A DNA stretch of 64,000 nucleotides. Source: Thereva unica (lineage: Eukaryota; Arthropoda; Insecta; Diptera; Therevidae). This document shows, one piece after another, positions 51,091-62,335 of this stretch. Positions within the stretch are counted from its first letter, which is position 1. Each line of letters opens with the position of its first letter. Position numbers and translations under genes: made by a program. The DNA is taken from positions 193,241,112-193,305,111 of the forward strand of contig OX465281.1 in assembly GCA_949987705.1 (NCBI GenBank), given 5' to 3'. Below the pieces are notes generated by a model. That model was not told the origin of the DNA, did no database searches, and worked only from the letters and a program-made list of their open reading frames with translations.

Positions 51091-52325
51091 TAGCCTGAAT
51101 CATGGTATTGACCAGGGTTGCCGTTGGCTTACTGAATAAACTGTTTCTCGTTCAGTCAAAGTTCAACACGTCAAATCATAGACATCAAACCTCTTGGGAC
51201 GAACGCATGCCGTTGGCGCTGATATTCAGAAGAACGAAAAGCCTCCGCAAAAAGAGCTCGAATCGCAATTCTTCACAACAGTATATTATTACTTGGAGCA
51301 AATAATGAAGCTTACATCTTTCATTTAAATTTTCTTTTAAATTGATTCATTCTATTGCAACAATCATCGCTGAACAAGAAATCATCATAAAATTAAATTC
51401 AATTATAACTACTACAAATATACCAACTAAAATCTTAATCTTTTCCATCGAGTGCAGTTTGTTAAGAATTTTCCTATCTAGAATAAATTTCAAATTTACG
51501 AACAAATTCTGATGACAAATAAGTTGAAAGTTTACTCATCGTCTAGTAAGTCCCTTCCGTAAGGAACAGTTTTAAGTTGTCAACGAATAGTCTCACCTTG
51601 TAAAATCTTTCAAAGTTTCCATGATCTCGCTTGCCAGGAATCTTATTGTTGTTGTCATTAAAATTCAGAAACTGTCGCTGCTATACAATCAATATACTGT
51701 CGCTGTTGTACAATACTTGGATATTTTTATATGTGTAGTACAAAGTGCATGGGATGATGGTTTTTTCAGTGTTTGTGATTAAACTTGAATTGGGGTATAA
51801 TGCACTTTAATATATAAAATACTCGTACTTCTGAGCAAGTAGAAGAGCAGCTTATGATTCCGGCTGTCAACACCACATACCTACACATTTCAAAATTCAA
51901 AAATTTGGTTACGTTCAAAAGCTGGATACTTGTACAATAACTTTTCTATAGTTAGGGAAATAAACAAAATTTTAAAATATTTGAATTTGTAATTTGTGCC
52001 GTGCAGGAGTCTGCTTGGCAATGTAATAATCGAGACCCGGGACACTATTAGCTGATGTCAAAGATCAATATCTTTGATCCTGCAAATTTAAATGCCTCTT
52101 CCAACTCGTGCTTTCTGTCGTAAGTAATGGCCATCGATAATGCATTTGAGTTACTTGACAGCCAGTATCTGTATGATAAAACTAAGATCATTTTTAATGA
52201 TTTCTATTTTAGTCTAGCAGGGCTGTACCTCGGCCAAGAAGTATGTGCACCGACGACGTTCTAGCAGACCTACGAAAATGTCATTTAAGGTACATGAAAA
52301 TTAGTTAAACATAGAGACGACTGGA
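51091..52325. other. Unassigned interval
   Basis: No gene or repeat was recognised. Confidence 0.4.
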
Positions 52326-52328
52326 AGA

Positions 52329-52371
52329 ATTCATAGATTCAACATTCATAGATTCAACATTCATAGATTCA
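52329..52371 (+). repeat. 15-bp tandem repeat, three units
   Basis: ATTCATAGATTCAAC is repeated three times. A fourth, slightly changed unit (ATTTATAGATTCAAC) resumes directly after the MITE at 52372-52618. Confidence 0.85.
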
Positions 52372-52618
52372 ACATATCGAGGGTTTCCTGCCAGAAGGGC
52401 GTATCCACAAAATCGCGATTTTGGGCTTATAACTTTCTCTTAGAGTCAGGTCATATCCAAGTGAATAAAAGTATCAAAAACATACGCCTAAAAACATTTA
52501 TTTTCGATGATAAGCAATATGAAAAAAAAAATACACCGATTTTTTAAATGTTTTTATTGAATCCTCTAAATCCATGTTTTGGTTGATACGCCCTTTTGGC
52601 AGGAAACCCTCGATATGT
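52372..52618. mobile_element. 247-bp MITE with 34-bp terminal inverted repeats
   Basis: ACATATCGAGGGTTTCCTGC and onward at the left matches the reverse complement of the right end with one mismatch in 34. TA next to each TCGAGGG end is compatible with a Tc1/mariner-type TA duplication but not proof. It is inserted within a 15-bp tandem array, which marks both boundaries. Confidence 0.8.
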
Positions 52619-52669
52619 ATTTATAGATTCAACACAATTAGCCGCGAGGGTAATCCCCTTACGCTCATA

Positions 52670-53180
52670 AGTACTGAGTTTCAATGCAAAGTTTACCCTG
52701 GGTTTTCTCAGAGTAGGCCCAGGGAAACGGAGGTTGAGTAAAGATTCGTTAAATCCAAGTAAACTCAATGAAACCAGTCCGGTTAAGCCGAGTTTTGCAT
52801 ATGTGTGTGTTTAAGTATCCTTTTTCTGCACATATATATATCAACGGAGACGCAATGTAAAATTATTTATCTGCCACTTTCACTCAGAGCCGTCATGGAA
52901 ACAGCATCGAGTTGACTTGAGGGACAAAGCTTTCTGTTTACTCAACAAAAACTCCACCTCCGTTCATGGAAACACAGTAATGCACGTGAGGAATCCCCTG
53001 TCGTAGGCGTAGGGAAACGTGACATTTAGACTTACGCTTAAACAAACACATATGTATGCAAAACCGGGCTTAATCCGACGTGTGTCGTGGAGTTTTCTAG
53101 GATTTAACGAAACCTTACTCAACCCGCATTTCCATGGACGCTTACTCTGAGTTAACCCAAGGTATACTCTGCATGCATGG
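52670..53180. repeat. Foldback repeat with about 130-bp imperfect arms
   Basis: 52680-52815 pairs with 53035-53175 in reverse complement through blocks such as TCAGAGTA, GGTTGAGTAA, TTCGTTAAATCC, GTCCGGTTAAGCC/GTCGGATTAAGCC and AGTTTTGCATA. The divergence suggests an old insertion. One arm occurs alone at 3560. Confidence 0.65.
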
Positions 53181-53540
53181 AAATTTAGTAATTTTTCTCG
53201 TTCGGATACACGCACATAAAGATACTTAGACTGTTTTGTGTTATTGCTGTATTGCTTAGTAGGAAGATATCTTCAACTAACGAATAATTTCAAACTGATT
53301 TCACAATAATCACGAGCACAACCAGTTCGCAATCAAAATGAAATCTTTGTTGACACACGAGCCCAACTGATTTTGGATCAATCGGTTTTAACTTTATAGG
53401 CCCTAGGTTTCGCAACTGTCACTTCCGTACACGGGCAAGAACACGGGGAATGCAAATCAGTCAACTCGTGCTCGGAGGGCCTAAGTCTATTTTAATTAAT
53501 AGTTTACAATATTGTTAGTATTTTACTATTAAATCCCAAT
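53181..53540. other. Unassigned interval
   Basis: No feature supported. Confidence 0.4.
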
Positions 53541-53544
53541 ACTT

Positions 53545-54140
53545 ATAACAGGCTGGCGAAAGCCCGCAAATTCCGCGGATCCCGCATGTCTAATCCCGCA
53601 AAAATGGTCCTGGATCACGCATTTGCGCCTTCTGCCTATAGTCCAATCAATGTAAAATAGCTCCATGTAATTTCGCTGGATCAACGTTCGAGAGCTTAAA
53701 CTTTTCTTCAAACCTTGTACTATCATGTACAAGTTAAAAAGAGTGCATTTTAAAAACTTACAATGCTCAAAATGGTCCCCAAAAACGTATTAATAATGAA
53801 ATAACAGACTCAGAAAGTCAGTTTTTTCAACCAAACATATGTTTTTTCATTATTAATACATTTTGGGGCCATTTTGAATAGTCTAAAGCTTTTGTTGAAG
53901 CCTAAAGTTTTTGTTGAGGCTATGAAGATTTTTTCACTTGAAGTAGCAGCCTGCCGTGCTAAACTATCGTGTTTGCCTGTGTGTGTAGGGAATCATGAGT
54001 TGATCTGCAGTCCACGGCCTATTAGGCGGATGTCAGAATAAGTAGCCTTGATCGGTTCGTACCTGCCGACCTGGTCTGAAAGGCCACGGCCTGCCGTCGG
54101 CCTGTATATGAAAAAGCTGCGTTGTGAAAAAAAGTTTCTG
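53545..54140 (+). repeat. T21-related fragment
   Basis: CTAAACTATCGTGTTTGCCT, then GTGTGTGTAGGGAATC, the CCGACCTGGTCTGAAAGGCC/CCGTCGGCCTGTATATGAAA blocks and GATCCCGCATGTCTAATCCC correspond to 3215-3310 and 50835-50915. No terminal repeats are visible. Confidence 0.5.
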
Positions 54141-56290
54141 CACGCTTAACGTGCAGTGAATTATGGAACATAGTTAATTAGGACGTATTCAAGGTCTGAG
54201 GGTTCATTAATCAAGTAATTAGTAGGTTATATCTGTAGATGCAGTATCCTAATAAACACATGTTAATGCCCCAAAGAAAAACCACTATACTTCAAAATTT
54301 CACTTAAAATTGCTCAAACTCTTTATATACAAAGTTTCAACAGGCACAAAATTTCAAGCAAAATCAAAATTAACATTTTTTTATTCAGAAAATATAAACA
54401 ATTTATTAAAAACAAAAAAATGTGAAATAATACAATACAAAAAAAAAAAAATAATAATAAAAGCAAAAATGCCAAAGGGTGAGAGGAGCATTCTGATATC
54501 AGAGAGCTTTTTTCTCCCCCACATGAACGCTTAAAATTATAGCAATAAAAACGAAAATGCGAAGGGTGTGCGGTTGATGTTTATTATTATTATTATTATT
54601 AAAATTATTATTACTATTATTTTATATAGCGTGTATAAATAAACAAACAAGAAAACATTTACTCTATAGAAGAAAAAAAAAGTATTTATGAATAAAAAAT
54701 CCCAAAAAGCTTAGATAAAAAACAAACGCAAATGATAATAAAATATTGTAAATATTAACAGAAAAAGGAATAAAATAAAATAAAAAAAAACATCAGTAAA
54801 TAATAAAATAACAAAAAAGATGAAAATAGTTTTTATTTTTATGTTTCCTTACTAGTCACTACATAAATTGTCCAGTTTATATGTATAGGTAAAAATAATA
54901 CAAGAGTAACTAAACAAGTGCAAAATTTATTTTTGTTGTTGTGTATTTTATTTACAATGAAAAAATAAAACATAAATAAAAACAAAAAATAAAGCCGGAA
55001 ACAAAATGAAAATTGTTATGTTTAGAATAAAAAATAGTCTTAAAACAAATGTAATTAATTAATTCCACAACATTTTAACAATAGCAATGAAAGAAAATGG
55101 AATAAATCCGAAATGAAATAGTTTTTGAAACAGATATTCAAGATTCTGATCTTGATACTGTTGGATAAAAAAAAATTTTAAATTTTCTACCCAATTAATA
55201 TAGAAATTTTAACTTAAAACAAAACCAGAAAAAAAAAATCATTTAAATATAATTTATAAATAAAATTTTCAAGAAAAACAAACTTGCAACAAAATTTTCT
55301 AAATTTAAAATATTAAAAATTGATTTGTTTTCTTCATAAAAATGGCTTTCGGTAATTTTTTTTTTGTTTCCATCTTTCCATAATATTTTTGTATGAAAAT
55401 AATTTTATATTTTTTTTTTAATTATTGTAAATTAAACTAAGGAACGTTAATAATGCTTAAGTCAAAGAGCGAGAGAGTAAATTGTATTATAATTTATGTG
55501 ACATGTTTTGTATGACAATCACATAACAAGAAAAAAAAATTTTCTAAGAAAACAAAAAAAAAAAAAAATAAAAAACTTTGAAAAAAAATGAAAAAAGTCA
55601 ATAAATGTGATAAGATTCCTTAAATGATTGTTTTTATTAATTAGTTTGTCCCATCAAATGCTTTTTCTTTTGATTTTTGGAAGTGCATAGACAGCATAGA
55701 AACGAAGATCTTTATTTAGGGGTTCTATGCCGTTCGAATCATCTAAATGTTATGGGAGGTAAGTAGTTTGGAAATAGTAACTACAGAAGGCTGTTTGTTC
55801 CACAGTATATTTGCTCTGTTCGGTAATGAAGTGATTGAACTTTTGATTGTCATATGCAAGACAGGGAAGGCTACAAGCCAGTAGAGAGTCGAGTGGGCTA
55901 CCAAAAAAAAACCCATACGACATTTTGTTTTACAACCGGCCGCTACGTAAACTTGACCGGTACACCCAGTATGCATGGAACTAGAGCGCGCTCGCAACGC
56001 ACCCAATACTATTATGAAAATTAATTTTAGATTATTAAATAAAATTTAAAAGTTTAAAATGGGGGGTATTCCAAGTTTTGACATTAACAAATATGTGTCT
56101 CATTATAATGAGTTAAGGAAGTCAATGTGTTTGACTTATGAAAAAATGATATAGTAAATGATACCGATTTGTCACTTCTGTCAAAGCCCGAGAAGATTCA
56201 CTGCAGACAAACACCCAGAAGATCTGTTAGCAAGTCCTAATCCTACCTCCCCGGGTGCTCCTAGGGTATTTCTTCGGAAGGATCTAACGG
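54141..56290. other. Long AT-rich interval
   Basis: Extremely A/T-rich with poly-A runs and an (ATT)n tract at about 54580-54605. No coding sequence was recognised. Confidence 0.55.
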
Positions 56291-56299
56291 GAGACGGGC

Positions 56300-57335
56300 G
56301 AATGGCGAGCTCTCTGCAACTGACATCAACGACGAGTTCTATATGCGACTGAATAAGGTTTTTCGCTCTATTTCAAGGGGAGACATCATTGTTTTGATCG
56401 GTCATTTAAACGCACTGATCGGCCCCAACAACACCGGCATTGAACACGCAATTGGAAATCAATTCCTAAGCTAAGTTACCAATAACAATCATGATCTTTT
56501 CGTTGACTTTTGTAGTTCCCACCAACTCATGGTAGGTGGAACTTTCTTTTATCACAAGAAGATGCACAAGGAGACCTGGGTATTGCCCGATGGTAGAACG
56601 AGAAATCAGATAGATCATGTGCCCGTCAGCCGCAGATGGCCGCGGATGGAGAATTAGTCTGAAGGATTGCAGAAGTTTCAGGGGAGCAGATACTGGAAGC
56701 GACCATCATTTGGTAGTAGCAACTTAAAATTGCCGCAATCAGAAAAGTCCAACGCGAAGCCATAAACCGTAGACGGTTTAACGTAGGCCTTCTGCGGGAG
56801 AGCATTAAAAGGCGAGAATTTGCTGGGAACCTGCAACAAATATTAAACCAACCGTTTCTGACGACACAAATATGAAGAACTGTTGGGTACGAAAAAGGGC
56901 GCTATATTGAAGGCATCGGGAACGAGCATTGGTTCTTTTATGTGAAGGACTAGAGTCCCCTTATACTGTTGAAAATCTATTTTCTTCGTATAGAGTGTAA
57001 TGTCGAATAGCAGCTCTAGTCAAGGAGGAAGGGACTGCCACAACCTACCCGCGATATTTTTAGTCCACCTACACCCAACCATTACTACCGCGACTTTGAC
57101 ATCGGGGCATCGATAAACAACTCGCTGGGGTGTTATGCCTCCTGAGGGCCCTCAAAATTAACGTGAACTCTACAAATAATCCGGAAAACGGGAGCACTCC
57201 TAATTAGATCGGGAGGTAAAGAGAAATGTCCGGCGTAATAAAAGGCAGCAGATAAAGAGCTCGCAGAAAAAGAGGCAAACGCGGTAAATACAGGCAACAG
57301 TAAAGTGCTGTATCAAATTACTAAACAACCCTCGC
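56300..57335 (+). mobile_element. RTE-like LINE fragment interrupted by a SINE
   Basis: Reading DINDEFYMRLNKVFRSISRG, DIIVLIGHLNALIGPNNTG, HQLMVGGTFFYHKKMHKETW and GRTRNQIDHV (56318-56625) is RTE endonuclease, with D of the GDLNA motif replaced by H. After a SINE (56934-57150), DREVKRNVR and AEKEANAVNTGNSKVLYQIT (57210-57330) is the start of the RTE RT region. Frames are broken. Confidence 0.72.
56934..57150 (-). repeat. tRNA-derived SINE, copy 4 (body only)
   Basis: On the minus strand: GGAGGCATAACACCCCAGCG, AACAACTCG on the plus, GATGTCAAAGTCGCGGTAGT, CTAGAGCTGCTATTCGACAT, ending CTTCACATAAAAG. It is collinear with copy 3 but lacks the tRNA-like head. It is nested inside an RTE fragment. 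Confidence 0.75.
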
Positions 57336-57339
57336 GAAA

Positions 57340-57572
57340 GCAATTATGGAATGGCCGAAGGAAGGATGCTGCCAATAATTTTTTCATGGGCCGCCACTGT
57401 CCATAAAATGCAGGGTGGCACTGTTGACCGTGCTGTAGTATATTTGGGCTCCAAACTGTTTGAGGAAGGTCAAGCGTATGTAGCATTGAGTCGCGTAAAG
57501 GCTTTGGAAGGGCTACGAATTGAGAAGCTTGATTGGCAGAAATTAACAGGTAATAAGCCATGCAATAACGGG
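57340..57572 (+). mobile_element. Helitron Pif1-like helicase C-terminal fragment
   Basis: MLPIIFSWAATVHKMQGGTV, DRAVVYLGSKLFEEGQAYVA and LSRVKALEGLRIEKLDWQKL are the last motifs of the Pif1-family helicase domain carried by Helitron rolling-circle transposons. About 75 codons survive, in frame with the LINE sequence that follows. Confidence 0.8.
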
Positions 57573-58337
57573 ACACGTTTCCCCGTAGGAAACGGGACAG
57601 TGGACCTTGGCAACTACAGGATATTCTACAGCTGCGGAAGGGAACACCACTTAGGAGTAGGCTTCGTAATACACAAGTCAATCATAGATAATGTCATAGA
57701 GTTCAAGCCAATCAGTGAACGTCTATGTTCAATACGACTCCGAACGAAATTCTTCACCCTCACAATCATAAATGTACATGCGGAGACGGAGGAGAAAGCG
57801 GACACGACAAAGGACACTTTCTACTACAAGCTTGAACACGCATATGACACGGCCCCTTCCAATGACATCAAGATGGTGATAGGAGACCTCAACGCCAAAA
57901 TTGGAAGAGAGAACTGGTACAGACCAACCATTGGAAAAGAAAGTCTCCACGAAACATCAAATGATAACGGACAACGTGTTATCGATTTTGCAATGAGCAA
58001 AAATATGATCGTCAGCTCAACATATTTTCCAAGAAAGGACATTCACAAATACACATGGCAATCTCCCAGCGAAAGGTACTGCAATCAAATAGACCATATA
58101 CTTATAGACAGAAGGGCAGCTTCCAGTATCCTTCAAGTAAGATCCTACAGAGGTGCGAATTGTGAATCGGACCACTTCCTAGTTAAAGCTAGATTCAGAT
58201 GTCGGCTGTCCACTCAAGAACAAAGAAGCAACAAAGTAAAGAAATTCGACGTTGACCGCCTCCAGGAACAGACCGTATTGGAGAGATACCAGGCAACGTT
58301 AGCAGAGAGGATAGGTCCAAGCCTAAACATTAAATAA
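57573..58337 (+). CDS. RTE-like LINE: APE endonuclease part of ORF
   Basis: The endonuclease half of the RTE polyprotein: HHLGVGFVIHKSI, SERLCSIRLRTKFFTLTIIN, KMVIGDLNAKIGREN (catalytic GDLNA), NGQRVIDFAMSKNMIVSSTY, QIDHILIDRRAASS and CESDHFLVKARF (SDH). The open frame actually begins at ATG 57351 inside the helicase fragment. It ends at TAA 58335, followed in the same frame by further stops at 58338 and 58350. The normal N-terminus is missing (5' truncation at insertion). Confidence 0.85.
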   Translation, partial: TRFPVGNGTVDLGNYRIFYSCGREHHLGVGFVIHKSIIDNVIEFKPISERLCSIRLRTKFFTLTIINVHAETEEKADTTKDTFYYKLEHAYDTAPSNDIKMVIGDLNAKIGRENWYRPTIGKESLHETSNDNGQRVIDFAMSKNMIVSSTYFPRKDIHKYTWQSPSERYCNQIDHILIDRRAASSILQVRSYRGANCESDHFLVKARFRCRLSTQEQRSNKVKKFDVDRLQEQTVLERYQATLAERIGPSLNIK

Positions 58338-58358
58338 TGAAGACAAAATTGAGGGAAA

Positions 58359-60365
58359 ATGGACAAGATGAGGACGATACTGACAGATGTCACAAAGGAA
58401 ACTGCCAGAGCCAATGATTGGTACGACGAGGAATGTAAAACAGCTATAGAGGCCAGAAATAGAAATAGGAAAATTTACATAGAGAGACCGACGAGGAGCA
58501 AGAAACTGAAATATGAGGAAACAAGAAGAACCGCAAAAAACATCTGCAGGAAGAAGAAAAGGCAATTCCTCAACAATTACATCCTGAGAGCAGAGGAAAA
58601 CTTTGCCCGAAACAAAACCAGGGAAGCATATAAGGAAGTAAACTTCTTCAAGAAAGGCTTCAAACCCTCCTCCGGTATATGTAGAACGAAAGAAGGCACT
58701 ATAGTTACAGGCAGCGAAGATGTAAAGAAAAGATGGAAGGAATTTTTTAGCGAGCTGCTGAACGCAAACGAGAGCATCCGACACGTACCAGAACCCCGTC
58801 CACAACATAACGATGACACCAGAGAAACAAACGAACCCACTCTGGAGGAAGTACAAAGTGCCATACGACTCTTAAGAAATAACAAATCTCCAGGAATTGA
58901 TAACATCCCAGCAGAGCTGATCAAGCAAGGAGGCGAACCGCTTTCAGCAGCTATACATGAATTACTATGCTGCATATGGAGGAACGAAAAAATGCCTGAA
59001 GATTGGGAGCAAAGCATTATCTGCCCAATACACAAGAAAGGAGATAGATTCAACTGTGCAAATTACAGAGGCATATCTCTTTTAAGCACAGTGTATAAAA
59101 TAATGACCAATATAATGAAGGCCAGACTGGAACCTTATGCAGAAGCCGTAATAAGTGAATACCAAGCTGGATTCAGAAGAAATAGGTCAACGATGGATCA
59201 ACTTTTTTCAATAAGGCAAATCCTCCGAAAATGCTGGGAATACAACATCGACGTGTATCAACTTTTCATCGACTTTAAACAAGCATACGACAGCATCGAC
59301 AGGGAAAAAATGTATGCGACAATGCTGGACCTACACATACCCCTAAAGATAGTGAAACTGACTAAAATGACAATGGAAAATACAAGGTGTGCAATCAGAA
59401 TACAAGGAGAATTGACGGAGTCCTTCCCAGTCAAGCAAGGCTTAAAGCAGGGCTATGGGCTGGCACCCATGCTATTTAATCTCTGCCTTGAAGGAGTAAT
59501 TCGCAAAGTAAACATTGATTCGAACGCAACCCTGCTTAACAAATCAAAACAGTTGGCAGGATATGCCGACGACATAAACTGCCTTGCCAGATCACTGTCA
59601 TACCTTAGAGAAGTATTCACAGAATTAGAAGATGGAGCTAAACATATAGGGCTGCAAATAAATGCAGACAAGAGCAAGATTCTAATTCAGTCAAGGGTGG
59701 AAAGAAGAAGAAGAAACCACAACACCACCTGGGGGGAATATAACTTCGAACGGGTAAGCCCATTTAACTACCTGGGGTCCACAGTCAGTGAAGACAACGA
59801 TGAAACGATAGACGTACAAAGAAGAATAAACGCCGCAAACAGAACATACTTCTCACTACTGCCAGTAATGAAATCCAGAGACATCCACAGAAAAACAAAA
59901 ATAAGAGTCTACAAAACCATCATACGTACAGTAGCTACGTATGGTTGTGAAGCATGGAGTATCTCCCAAAAATCCGCCGACAAGTTGGATATATTTGAGA
60001 GGAAGGTTCTCCGAAGGATATACGAGTACGGCCCAATTAATGAAGACAATGCATGGAGAATACGCTACAATCACGAATTGTACGACTTATACAAAGAATG
60101 TAAACTTTCGACCCATGCCATGCTACTGCGTTTACGTTGGGCCGGTCATGTCCAAAGAATGGATGACTCAAGGATACCAAAAAAATCCTTGTATCTACTA
60201 CCAGATGGCAAAAGACCAGTTGGCAAACCACGGTTAAGGTGGGAAGATAATGTTAAGACCGATGCAGCGAAACTGCTCAACACGAGAAACTGGAGACAAG
60301 CTGCGGAGCAGAGAGACGTCTGGAGGAAGAAGCTGAAGGAGGCCAAGGCTCGAATTGGGCCGTAG
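58359..60365 (+). CDS. RTE-like LINE: reverse transcriptase part of ORF
   Basis: 668 codons open from ATG 58359. RT motifs in order: NNKSPGIDNIPAELIKQGGE, CPIHKKGDRFNCANYRGISL, YQAGFRRNRSTMDQLFSIRQ, YQLFIDFKQAYDSIDREKMY (motif A), VKQGLKQGYGLAPMLFNLCL, GYADDINCLARSLSYL (motif C), FNYLGSTVSEDNDE and YGCEAWSISQKSADKLDIFE. The C-terminal block RLRWAGHVQRMDDSRIPKKS and KPRLRWEDNVKTDAAKLLN ends at a TAG after ARIGP. All RT catalytic residues are intact. Endonuclease and RT are separated only by two small compensating frame disturbances near 58332 and 58370, so this copy died recently. Confidence 0.88.
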   Translation: MDKMRTILTDVTKETARANDWYDEECKTAIEARNRNRKIYIERPTRSKKLKYEETRRTAKNICRKKKRQFLNNYILRAEENFARNKTREAYKEVNFFKKGFKPSSGICRTKEGTIVTGSEDVKKRWKEFFSELLNANESIRHVPEPRPQHNDDTRETNEPTLEEVQSAIRLLRNNKSPGIDNIPAELIKQGGEPLSAAIHELLCCIWRNEKMPEDWEQSIICPIHKKGDRFNCANYRGISLLSTVYKIMTNIMKARLEPYAEAVISEYQAGFRRNRSTMDQLFSIRQILRKCWEYNIDVYQLFIDFKQAYDSIDREKMYATMLDLHIPLKIVKLTKMTMENTRCAIRIQGELTESFPVKQGLKQGYGLAPMLFNLCLEGVIRKVNIDSNATLLNKSKQLAGYADDINCLARSLSYLREVFTELEDGAKHIGLQINADKSKILIQSRVERRRRNHNTTWGEYNFERVSPFNYLGSTVSEDNDETIDVQRRINAANRTYFSLLPVMKSRDIHRKTKIRVYKTIIRTVATYGCEAWSISQKSADKLDIFERKVLRRIYEYGPINEDNAWRIRYNHELYDLYKECKLSTHAMLLRLRWAGHVQRMDDSRIPKKSLYLLPDGKRPVGKPRLRWEDNVKTDAAKLLNTRNWRQAAEQRDVWRKKLKEAKARIGP

Positions 60366-60390
60366 AGCCATCGAAGAAGAAGAAACTGTG
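60366..60390 (+). repeat. 3' end of RTE element with GAA tail
   Basis: TAGAGCCATCGAAGAAGAAG directly after the stop is the short 3' UTR plus GAA-type microsatellite tail common in this group. Confidence 0.65.
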
Positions 60391-60854
60391 CAATAAAGAT
60401 GCAATAAAAGAGTTGGAAAGGATGACGAGTTTGCATAATGATATGAGACAAAGATAAAACTACGAACAAAAAATAAAAAAAATAAAAAAAACGACGGTTG
60501 AGTTAAATGGTTTTACTTGAAATCATAAGCTGTACTAAAAACTAGAAAGTAATTAGAACCCAGACATGAACCTTCTTGAAATTCTGTCGTCAGGTAAGAA
60601 ATCGTTTAATATAGATAATATTGGTTTCTCATGTCATGCTAATTATATTCTATTTATCATGCCATTTCATTTGATACCAATATCGGGAATCGGGGAGCAC
60701 AATTGCGAAAATTTGTCCGCCATCTTGCAACCGCCATCTTGATTTTTTTTTTACAAAATGGTCAGACTTCATTGTCAAGCGAACTATACATATGTGCAAA
60801 ATTTTAAGTTAATCGGTTGTATGGAAGTCACTGACCCACTCAAAAGTGACGGAC
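60391..60854. other. Interval with a dispersed repeat
   Basis: 60725-60820 is the relative of 42105-42240. Otherwise AT-rich and unassigned. Confidence 0.5.
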
Positions 60855-61572
60855 CCATGGCCGGAAAGGAAACTCTCAATCCACTTCTGTAGAAGTAAGT
60901 AGACCTCAGTAGCTTTGAGTTTAGCTAACAGGGCTGAGTGCCAAACTCTATCAAAAGCCCTGGTGATATCCAGAGCAACCAGACTAGACTCGCCAGATCC
61001 ATGCAGACTTCGGCTGAGGTGTTCTGTAAAACAAACTAAAAGATTGCCAGTTGAATTCTAGATATCCCATAGGTTTTTTGTTGATTTACGTCTCCATGGT
61101 TTTGGGAGAATAGAAGTAATTGCTATTGGGCGGTAGTTGGAGGGATTGCTGGAGTCACCTTTTTTCAGTATGGGCATAAAGAGGGGCAAGTTCCCAAGAG
61201 TTTGGATTAACTCCGTATGATAGGTCAAACAATTTGCACAGGGGGTGCAAGGTGAGGCTCATTGTTTTAAGACGATAGGGGGTATATTATCGGGTTCAGT
61301 GGATTTGATAGAATCGAGCTACTTGAGGCACCTGTACACCTCGCGAGTCCTGAAGCGTACCATGTCCATTAAAAGGACGTTATGCTCGGATACAGGGGGT
61401 AACACATCAGTTTCGTGGAAAGAAGAATTTGAACCGAACAGAGATCCTAATAAATCGGCCTTGGATCCTTGGATGTCCAGTTTGTTATCACCTTCTTATT
61501 GTGGATAAAGAAAGGAGTTGAAGTTGTAGTGAAATTCTTCTTGATGGAACTTACCAACGACCAGAAGTTTAC
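60855..61572 (-). mobile_element. 877-aa LINE family, third copy (RT fragment)
   Basis: Nucleotide sequence is collinear with about 8465-9220 of the intact copy: CTCAATCCA, CAGGGCTGAGTGCCAAACTC, AGAGCAACCAGACTAGACTC, CTATTGGGCGGTAGTTG, TTCTTGATGGAACTTACCAA. It is degraded by small indels and joins an RTE fragment at 61573. Confidence 0.82.
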
Positions 61573-62335
61573 CAAGGAAAGCATAGCCTACACAAAGCTA
61601 CGAATGACAATGGATAGATCTGGCTAGGTCTAACTCAATGGTAGTAAGTTCAACAATGTTCCCGTACAAAAATATTCATAAGGTGTCGTGGCAGTCACCA
61701 AACGGGGTAACAAATATTCAAATTGACCACGTCCTAATTGAGAGAAGAGGGGTCACCAGTATACTGGACGGAAGAACAATTAGAGGAGCGTGCTGTGGCT
61801 CGGACCACGATCTAGTCAAAGTGAAATTTACAGTTCCTAGTTCCTACAGACGCAGGAATACTTCAATGAAGGGAGAATTAGGCAAGCCTACAAGGAACAC
61901 GCCAGATCAGCAATAAGTTTCAGCCAAGAACGGACATCTGCACGGACATAGATAGGAACCTATTAGCCTATTCATCCTGATAGGATGAAAGAAAGGTCAA
62001 AACTTATTGAATCCAACCCCAATAATAAACGAAGACCCGAAGTCATTTGCAATTCTTCATAATAACATCTCAATAGAACCGACATTAGAAGAGGTCCGTG
62101 AAGCTGTGAAAAGACTGAAAAGCAACAAATTCCCAACCATCGATGGAATCGCAGCTGAGCTGCTAAAGGAAAGAGAACCGCAACCCTTAAGAATCTTAGG
62201 CGAACTCATATGCAACATCTGGGAGGAATAGGAGAACATCAAGCTGATTTTAGGATAAACAGGGCAGCATCGGAACAACTGTTGACCTTAAAGCAAATTG
62301 TGGAGACAACTTGGGACAGAAATGTAGATATACAG
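61573..62335 (+). mobile_element. RTE-like LINE fragment (endonuclease end and start of RT)
   Basis: GKHSLHKATNDNG (61577-61615), then MVVSSTMFPYKNIHKVSWQS, NIQIDHVLIERRGVTSILDG and CCGSDHDLVKVKF (61638-61850) is RTE endonuclease. IEPTLEEVREAVKRLKSNKF (about 62073) and a shifted HQADFRINRAASEQLLTLKQ (about 62235) are RT fingers. Central parts are deleted. Close to the 24.9-kb fragment. Confidence 0.76.

Noticed and set aside
58323..58856. Long minus-strand open frames under the RTE element
   Set aside because: Shadows of the plus-strand reverse transcriptase, with no domain.
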